From contig JACSRL010000459.1 of the NCBI GenBank assembly GCA_014879765.1, positions 1 to 9,635 of the forward strand: 9,635 bases of DNA, written 5' to 3'. The DNA comes from Anaerolinea sp. (GTDB taxonomy: Bacteria; Chloroflexota; Anaerolineae; JAAEKA01). Of the stretch, positions 5,947 through 9,635 are shown piece by piece. A program made the translations under genes and the position numbers. The notes under the pieces are model-generated. The model did not search any database and was not told the origin of the DNA. It saw only the letters and a program-made list of their open reading frames with translations. Numbering within the stretch: position 1 is the first letter of the stretch; every line of letters starts with the position of its first letter.

Positions 5947-6069
5947 GCATTAGAAACCGGGTTTTTGTCTCACAGGCCAGGATCATGGCGCCATGAAAGG
6001 CCGTTGCGCAGACGAAAACCATGGCCGCACGAGAAAAACCCGGTTTCTGAACGACCGGCTGAGCAGTTA
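5947..6069 (-). mobile_element. MITE-like palindromic element, right copy (inverted)
   Basis: Inverted relative to the 5424-5546 copy, same 123-bp length, with about 11 differences by eye. Terminal repeats AGAAACCGGGTTTTT (5952-5966) and AAAAACCCGGTTTCT (6034-6048) are perfect here, whereas the left copy has one mismatch. The outer end reads CTGAGCAGTTAC. The element starts 1 nt after the lipoprotein stop codon. Its right border is next to the hairpin terminator of the rhodanese gene. Together with the left copy it could form a very long stem enclosing the lipoprotein gene. Confidence 0.7.
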
Positions 6070-6072
6070 CAA

Positions 6073-6106
6073 AAAGATGCCAACTTTCGGAAAAGTTGGC
6101 ATCTTT
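6073..6106 (-). terminator. Hairpin terminator (15-bp perfect stem) of the YdhR-rhodanese gene
   Basis: AAAGATGCCAACTTT and its exact complement AAAGTTGGCATCTTT are separated by a 4-nt loop (CGGA on the + strand). On the - strand the stem is followed by TTTTTG, and it begins 22 nt after the rhodanese stop codon, so intrinsic termination of that gene is the likely role. The stem is AT-flanked at both ends, so it may also act on + strand transcripts coming from the lipoprotein gene. Confidence 0.7.
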
Positions 6107-6127
6107 GGCTGCGCTGGCTGGCCTCTC

Positions 6128-6844
6128 CTAGCCCTTGCCGTTGGTCGCCACCGGCAGACCGGCCTCGATCCAGGCATGCACCCCGCCTTCCAGAATCGCG
6201 ACATCGGTGAAGCCCATGTCGTGCAGCAGCTTGCCGCCCAGCGCGCCCAGCGGCCCCAGAATGCAGGTGGTGATGATCGGCCGGTCGTGGTCCGACAGTT
6301 GCGGCGCACGCCAGGGTTCCGGCGCCTGATGGTCGGCCTGGTAGGTCAACGCACCGTAGGAGATGTTCAGCGCGCCCGGTACCGTGCCGGTGACGGCGAC
6401 ATCGGCCGCGTCGCGCACGTCGATCACCAGGGTGTACGGGTCGGCAGCCAGCCGGCGCTGCGCCTCAGCCGGTGTGACGCTGGGCACGGCCGCCAGCGCG
6501 GCCGCGGCCAGGCCGGCGAAGGTCGTCGTCTGCGCCGGCGCCACCGGCCCGCGCGTGACGGCGGTCAGCGCCTCGATGACGCCGAACTGCTTGATGCTGA
6601 CGTTGCTGAAGGTGGGGTCGGCGCTCAGCATGGCTGCCACCTGGAGGGCAAAGGCGCTGGCCGCCTCGGCGCTCTCGAAAAGGTAGATGCCGCCCGCCTC
6701 GCTCCGCTCCTCGCTGATCGGCCAGATCTTCCAGGCCAGGCCGGGAACGCCGGCGATGAAGGCGGCGGCAGGGGCGCTGGCGGCCTCGTACGCGGCCGGC
6801 GTGCTGCTGAAATTGAAGTTGATCTGCAAGAGGGTCGGTGACAT
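6128..6844 (-). CDS. YdhR-like monooxygenase domain fused to a rhodanese domain
   Basis: 238 residues. Residues 4-95 match the YdhR family (putative monooxygenase, dimeric alpha/beta-barrel fold): [30 protein letters not shown] and a final [16 protein letters not shown]. An Ala/Pro-rich linker (100-122) leads to a rhodanese domain (123-232) with [22 protein letters not shown] and [13 protein letters not shown]. The active-site cysteine is C194, but the loop is C-ILGPLG with no arginine, unlike the usual CxxxxR loop, so classical sulfurtransferase activity is doubtful. The start is ATG 6844 because CAGGAGCATCCCC precedes it; upstream codons in this frame (to 7033) overlap the divergent promoter and are not coding. 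It is divergent to the large regulator at 7048, a possible target of it. Confidence 0.85.
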   Translation of the reverse strand: MSPTLLQINFNFSSTPAAYEAASAPAAAFIAGVPGLAWKIWPISEERSEAGGIYLFESAEAASAFALQVAAMLSADPTFSNVSIKQFGVIEALTAVTRGPVAPAQTTTFAGLAAAALAAVPSVTPAEAQRRLAADPYTLVIDVRDAADVAVTGTVPGALNISYGALTYQADHQAPEPWRAPQLSDHDRPIITTCILGPLGALGGKLLHDMGFTDVAILEGGVHAWIEAGLPVATNGKG

Positions 6845-6905
6845 GGGGATGCTCCTGTTGAACGCATGTCCGTTAGAAATCGGCGCCGAGCCGGACAAAA
6901 ACCGG

Positions 6906-6934
6906 TTGACTCTGCGTTGATTCAAGCATAAAAT
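6906..6934 (+). promoter_or_regulatory. Promoter of the XRE-NB-ARC-TPR gene
   Basis: TTGACT (6906-6911), exactly 17 nt, TAAAAT (6929-6934): 5/6 matches at both hexamers. Transcription would begin near 6941, just before the GTATCG/CGATAC half-sites, leaving a leader of about 107 nt to the ATG at 7048. A second -10-like TACAAT at 6972 lacks a good -35. The -35 hexamer lies at the edge of a short sequence resembling the ends of the local MITE-like element. Confidence 0.6.
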
Positions 6935-6946
6935 AGACGGCAACGG

Positions 6947-6974
6947 GTATCGTTTTTCGATACAAGCGCGATAC
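6947..6974 (+). promoter_or_regulatory. Candidate operator: three half-sites at 11-bp spacing
   Basis: GTATCG at 6947-6952 and CGATAC at 6958-6963 form an inverted repeat around TTTTT. A further CGATAC lies at 6969-6974. The three starts are exactly 11 bp apart, one helical turn, so a protein or proteins could bind the same DNA face. They lie just after the predicted start of transcription of the XRE-domain regulator, which suits autorepression, and in the shared region upstream of the divergent YdhR-rhodanese gene. Confidence 0.5.
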
Positions 6975-7047
6975 AATTCTGGCGCAGCCAGCACATCGCA
7001 ACCCACGTATCTGCGCATCGGTGCCCGGCACATTCTGGCAGGCGACG

Positions 7048-9453
7048 ATGGACGCGACTGATTCTTTTGGCTATTGGGTGCGACGGCGACGCAAGGCCCT
7101 GGACCTGACCCAGGAAGACCTGGCGCAGCGGGTGGGCTGCGCGGTCGTCACCCTGCGCAAAATCGAGAGCGACCAGCGCCGCCCTTCAGCGCAGATGGCC
7201 CGGCGGCTGGCCCACTGTCTGGCGCTGCCCGACGCCGAAGGCCCGGCCTTTGTGGCCACAGCCGTGGGCCAGCGCGCGCCGGCCCGTCTGCCCCGCCTGA
7301 GCGGACCCAATCTGCACAGTCCTGGCTATCATCTGCCCGCGCCCGTCACCTCGCTGGCCGGACGAACGGAGGAAATCGCCGTCATCATCGACGCGCTGCA
7401 AGACCAAGACGTGCGCCTGGTGACCCTGACCGGCCCGGTGGGAGTTGGCAAAACCCGTCTTGCACTGGAGGTGGGACGCCGCCTGACCGGAACCTATCGC
7501 GACGGCGTCGGTCTGGTCGCGCTGGCTGCGGTGCAGGATCCGGCCCTCGCGCCGGTGGCCACGGCCAGCGCGCTGGGGGTCCACGAGGCGCGCGGCAGCG
7601 ATCTGACGCAGTCCATCCTCTCCTTCCTGGCGGCCAAGGAGATGTTGCTCATCTTCGACAATCTGGAACATCTGTTGCCGGTCACCGCCTTTCTGGCCGA
7701 TCTGCTGGCAGCCTGCCCTGAGCTGCGTCTGCTGACCACCAGCCGCGCCCGGCTCCACCTGTACGGCGAGCATGAATTTGCCCTTGCCGCCCTGCCGCTG
7801 CCGGAACGCAACGACGCACTGGACGCGGCCACGTCGCCGGCCGTGCAGCTTTTCTGCCAGCGGGCCACGGCCGCGCGGGCAGATTTCCAGCTCACGCCCA
7901 GCCTGACGCCGATGGTGGTCGAGATCTGCCGCCGGCTGGACGGCCTGCCGCTGGCTATCGAGCTGGCGGCCGCGCGGCTGAAGATGCTTTCCCTGCAAGA
8001 GCTGCACGCCCGGCTAGAGCGGCCGCTGCCGCTGTTGAGCCAGGGCGCGGCCAGCCCCGGCCGCCGGCGCGGGCTGCAAGAGGCCATCGCCTGGAGCTAT
8101 GAGCTGCTGCCGCCGGCCGAGCGCGTGCTGCTGGAGCGGCTATCGGTGTTCAGCGGCGGCTTCAGCCTGGCCGCGGCCGAGGCGCTCTGCCAGGACGCGC
8201 CGTATGACGCGGTCCAGGTCTCCCTTCACCTGGCAGCGCTGCTGGATCATAGCCTGCTGGTGCGGCAGAAGGAGGAGCCGGCCGCGCGCGCGGCGGTGGC
8301 GCGCCGCTGCGCCAAGTGTCCCTTGCGCATCCGGCGCGGGGCGGTGGAGACCGAATCCCGCTACGCCATGCTGGAGATCATCCGCGAGTTTGCCCTCGAA
8401 CGGCTGCGCGCCAGCGGCGCGCAGGCCGCGGTGCAGCGCGACCACGCCGAGTACTATGCGGCCTGGGCCAGCCACGCCGACGCCCAGTTGCGCGGGCCTG
8501 ACCAGGCCGTCTGGCTGGCGCGGCTGGAGCAGGAGAGCGGCAACCTGCGCGCGGCCCTGGCCACCTTCCTGGCCAACGGCGCCCATGTCCAGCTCGCGGC
8601 CATGGCGTGCAGCCTGAGCGCGTTCTGGCGGCGTCATGGCCACTACAGCGAGGGGCGGCGCTGGCTGGAACAGGCGCTGGCGCAGATGGCGCACAGCCCA
8701 ACGCCCAACCCATTGCGCGCCTGCACCCTGCAAGCGGCCGCCAGTCTGGCCTATCGCCAGGGAGATTGGCGGCAGGCCCGGCCCTGGCTGGAGGAGAGCC
8801 TGGCCCTCTACCGGGCGGCCGACGACCGGCTGGGCATGGCCCGGGTCTACTTCGACCTGGGTTGGAGCGCGGTGGACCGGGAGGAATGGGCCGAGGCGGC
8901 TCTTCTGAACCAGGAAAGCCTGCGCCACGCGCGAGCGGCCGACGACCGCTGCGCCATGTACAGCGCGCTGACCAACCTGGGCTGGGCGCGGCTGTGCGTC
9001 GGGGCATGGGATGCCGCGGCCGCGCTCTTCGGCGAGGCGCACGAGCTGGCGCAGGCCGCCGGCCACGTGCAGGGGGTGGCGGTGTCGCAGGCCAACCTGG
9101 GCTGGATCGCGCTGCACCAGGGCCAGCCGGCCCAGGCGGCCGCGCTGGCGCGCAACAGCCTGCACATGTGCCACCTGCTGGGGGAGCGCGAGGTGCTGGC
9201 CGAGTGCATCGAGATTCTGGCCGCCGCGGCGATGGCCGAGGGCGATGGCGGCCGCGCCGCCGAGCTCGAGGCCGCGGCCGCAGCGCTGTGGGAGGCGCTG
9301 CGCGTCACCCGGCCCCCCACCCGCTACGCGACGCCGGCCGCGCCGCACCAGCCCATCCCGGCCGCCCCCGCGGCCGCGGCGCGCGAGGGCCGGCCCATGA
9401 GCGTCGATGCCATGGTGGCCTTTGCGCTGGACTGCGGCGGCGATCCCGATTGA
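7048..9453 (+). CDS. XRE HTH - NB-ARC ATPase - TPR signalling regulator (STAND type)
   Basis: 801 residues, cytosolic. Residues 8-60 are an XRE/Cro helix-turn-helix ([34 protein letters not shown]). A STAND NTPase follows: Walker A GPVGVGKT (129-136), Walker [10 protein letters not shown] (200-208), the sensor-like LLTTSRARL (228-236) and the [12 protein letters not shown] signature (299-310). The winged-helix part (about 340-455) is interrupted by a basic, Ala-rich insert carrying C421-x2-C424. From about 520 to 745 there are helical TPR-like repeats (NLGWARL, NLGWIAL and similar), which in this class sense a ligand or partner. The tail [15 protein letters not shown] resembles the end of related ATP-dependent LuxR/SARP regulators. 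The frame opens at a GTG 27 nt upstream, but ATG 7048 has GGCAGG at good spacing. Its target is unknown; autoregulation is likely from the operator-like repeats upstream. Confidence 0.9.
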   Translation: MDATDSFGYWVRRRRKALDLTQEDLAQRVGCAVVTLRKIESDQRRPSAQMARRLAHCLALPDAEGPAFVATAVGQRAPARLPRLSGPNLHSPGYHLPAPVTSLAGRTEEIAVIIDALQDQDVRLVTLTGPVGVGKTRLALEVGRRLTGTYRDGVGLVALAAVQDPALAPVATASALGVHEARGSDLTQSILSFLAAKEMLLIFDNLEHLLPVTAFLADLLAACPELRLLTTSRARLHLYGEHEFALAALPLPERNDALDAATSPAVQLFCQRATAARADFQLTPSLTPMVVEICRRLDGLPLAIELAAARLKMLSLQELHARLERPLPLLSQGAASPGRRRGLQEAIAWSYELLPPAERVLLERLSVFSGGFSLAAAEALCQDAPYDAVQVSLHLAALLDHSLLVRQKEEPAARAAVARRCAKCPLRIRRGAVETESRYAMLEIIREFALERLRASGAQAAVQRDHAEYYAAWASHADAQLRGPDQAVWLARLEQESGNLRAALATFLANGAHVQLAAMACSLSAFWRRHGHYSEGRRWLEQALAQMAHSPTPNPLRACTLQAAASLAYRQGDWRQARPWLEESLALYRAADDRLGMARVYFDLGWSAVDREEWAEAALLNQESLRHARAADDRCAMYSALTNLGWARLCVGAWDAAAALFGEAHELAQAAGHVQGVAVSQANLGWIALHQGQPAQAAALARNSLHMCHLLGEREVLAECIEILAAAAMAEGDGGRAAELEAAAAALWEALRVTRPPTRYATPAAPHQPIPAAPAAAAREGRPMSVDAMVAFALDCGGDPD

Positions 9454-9502
9454 GTCCGCGCTGTCCGCGCCAGCTTCCCTCCCCCGTCAACACTCTTACC
9501 TG

Positions 9503-9635
9503 CAGGACTTACGCAAAACGGGTCTCGATACGGCCTGCGGGTTGAGTAGCGGGTCAGTCAGGGCTATTCACTGCCCCAGATCTGGCGCATTGAAACCCGC
9601 ACGGCCTACTCGACCAACGTTTTGCGTAAGTCCTG
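9503..9635. mobile_element. Fold-back MITE-like element at the window end
   Basis: Perfect 18-bp terminal inverted repeats CAGGACTTACGCAAAACG (9503-9520) and its complement (9618-9635) bound a 133-bp non-coding segment. Pairing continues imperfectly inward to about 43 nt on each side (for example GCGGGTT at the left with AACCCGC at 9594-9600), leaving a loop of roughly 50 nt. It begins 50 nt after the regulator's stop codon and could also terminate its transcript. No transposase is visible; the right flank, and any target duplication, are outside the window. The right terminus coincides with the last base, which may reflect a repeat-caused contig end. Confidence 0.7.

Noticed and set aside
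5993..6841. 282-aa + strand frame opposite the YdhR-rhodanese gene
   Set aside because: A GC-rich antisense shadow: Arg/Gly/Ala-rich with no domain, starting inside the MITE-like element, while the opposite strand has two clear domains and a good Shine-Dalgarno.
8140..9348. 402-aa - strand frame inside the large regulator gene
   Set aside because: Antisense shadow in high-GC DNA; the + strand shows Walker motifs and TPRs in frame over the same span.
1..9635. A new multi-gene defence or metabolic system
   Set aside because: Apart from the R-M pair, the genes are unrelated in function, differently spaced and have their own promoters; no conserved operon beyond R-M can be supported.

Overview
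The window is a 9.6 kb stretch of GC-rich bacterial DNA, probably from a Chloroflexota-like (Caldilinea/Anaerolineae type) genome or metagenome. That guess rests on three things: a large XRE/NB-ARC/TPR regulator of the kind abundant there, an FmdE-like protein, and many small palindromic repeats. No rRNA or marker gene is present, so the taxonomy is inference only.

Layout. An FmdE-family zinc-ribbon protein lies on the + strand at 48-722. From 784 to 5061 everything reads on the - strand. In transcription order (right to left) this is a two-CBS-domain protein, a YhcH/EbgC-type sugar protein, a VOC (glyoxalase-fold) protein, a decayed HigA-type antitoxin with two frameshifts, a HindIII-like type II restriction endonuclease, its N6-adenine methyltransferase, and a 5'-truncated dihydrofolate-reductase-family remnant. 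An attC-like segment may sit between the methyltransferase and that remnant. The restriction-modification (R-M) pair is visibly less GC-rich than the flanking genes and is bordered by broken genes, which fits horizontal acquisition. R is upstream of M, they overlap by 4 nt (GTGA), and both probably come from a promoter embedded just beyond the decayed antitoxin.

The 5062-6110 region is a repeat island. It holds two direct copies of a palindromic element (5264-5420), then two 123-bp inverted copies (about 91% identical) of a MITE-like element. These flank a small cysteine-rich lipoprotein gene (5592-5945). A 15-bp perfect hairpin then terminates the next - strand gene. The element ends share a common motif, so they look like one family.

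The last part is a divergent pair. A YdhR-domain/rhodanese fusion reads left (6128-6844), and an XRE-NB-ARC-TPR signalling ATPase reads right (7048-9453). Their intergenic region has a good sigma70-type promoter (TTGACT-17-TAAAAT) followed by three GTATCG/CGATAC half-sites spaced exactly 11 bp apart, a candidate operator for autoregulation. The window ends in a 133-bp fold-back element with 18-bp perfect terminal inverted repeats, which could be where a contig breaks.

The most notable units are the HindIII-type R-M system in its decayed toxin-antitoxin context, and the lipoprotein gene bracketed by inverted MITE-like copies. I see no wholly new multi-gene system.
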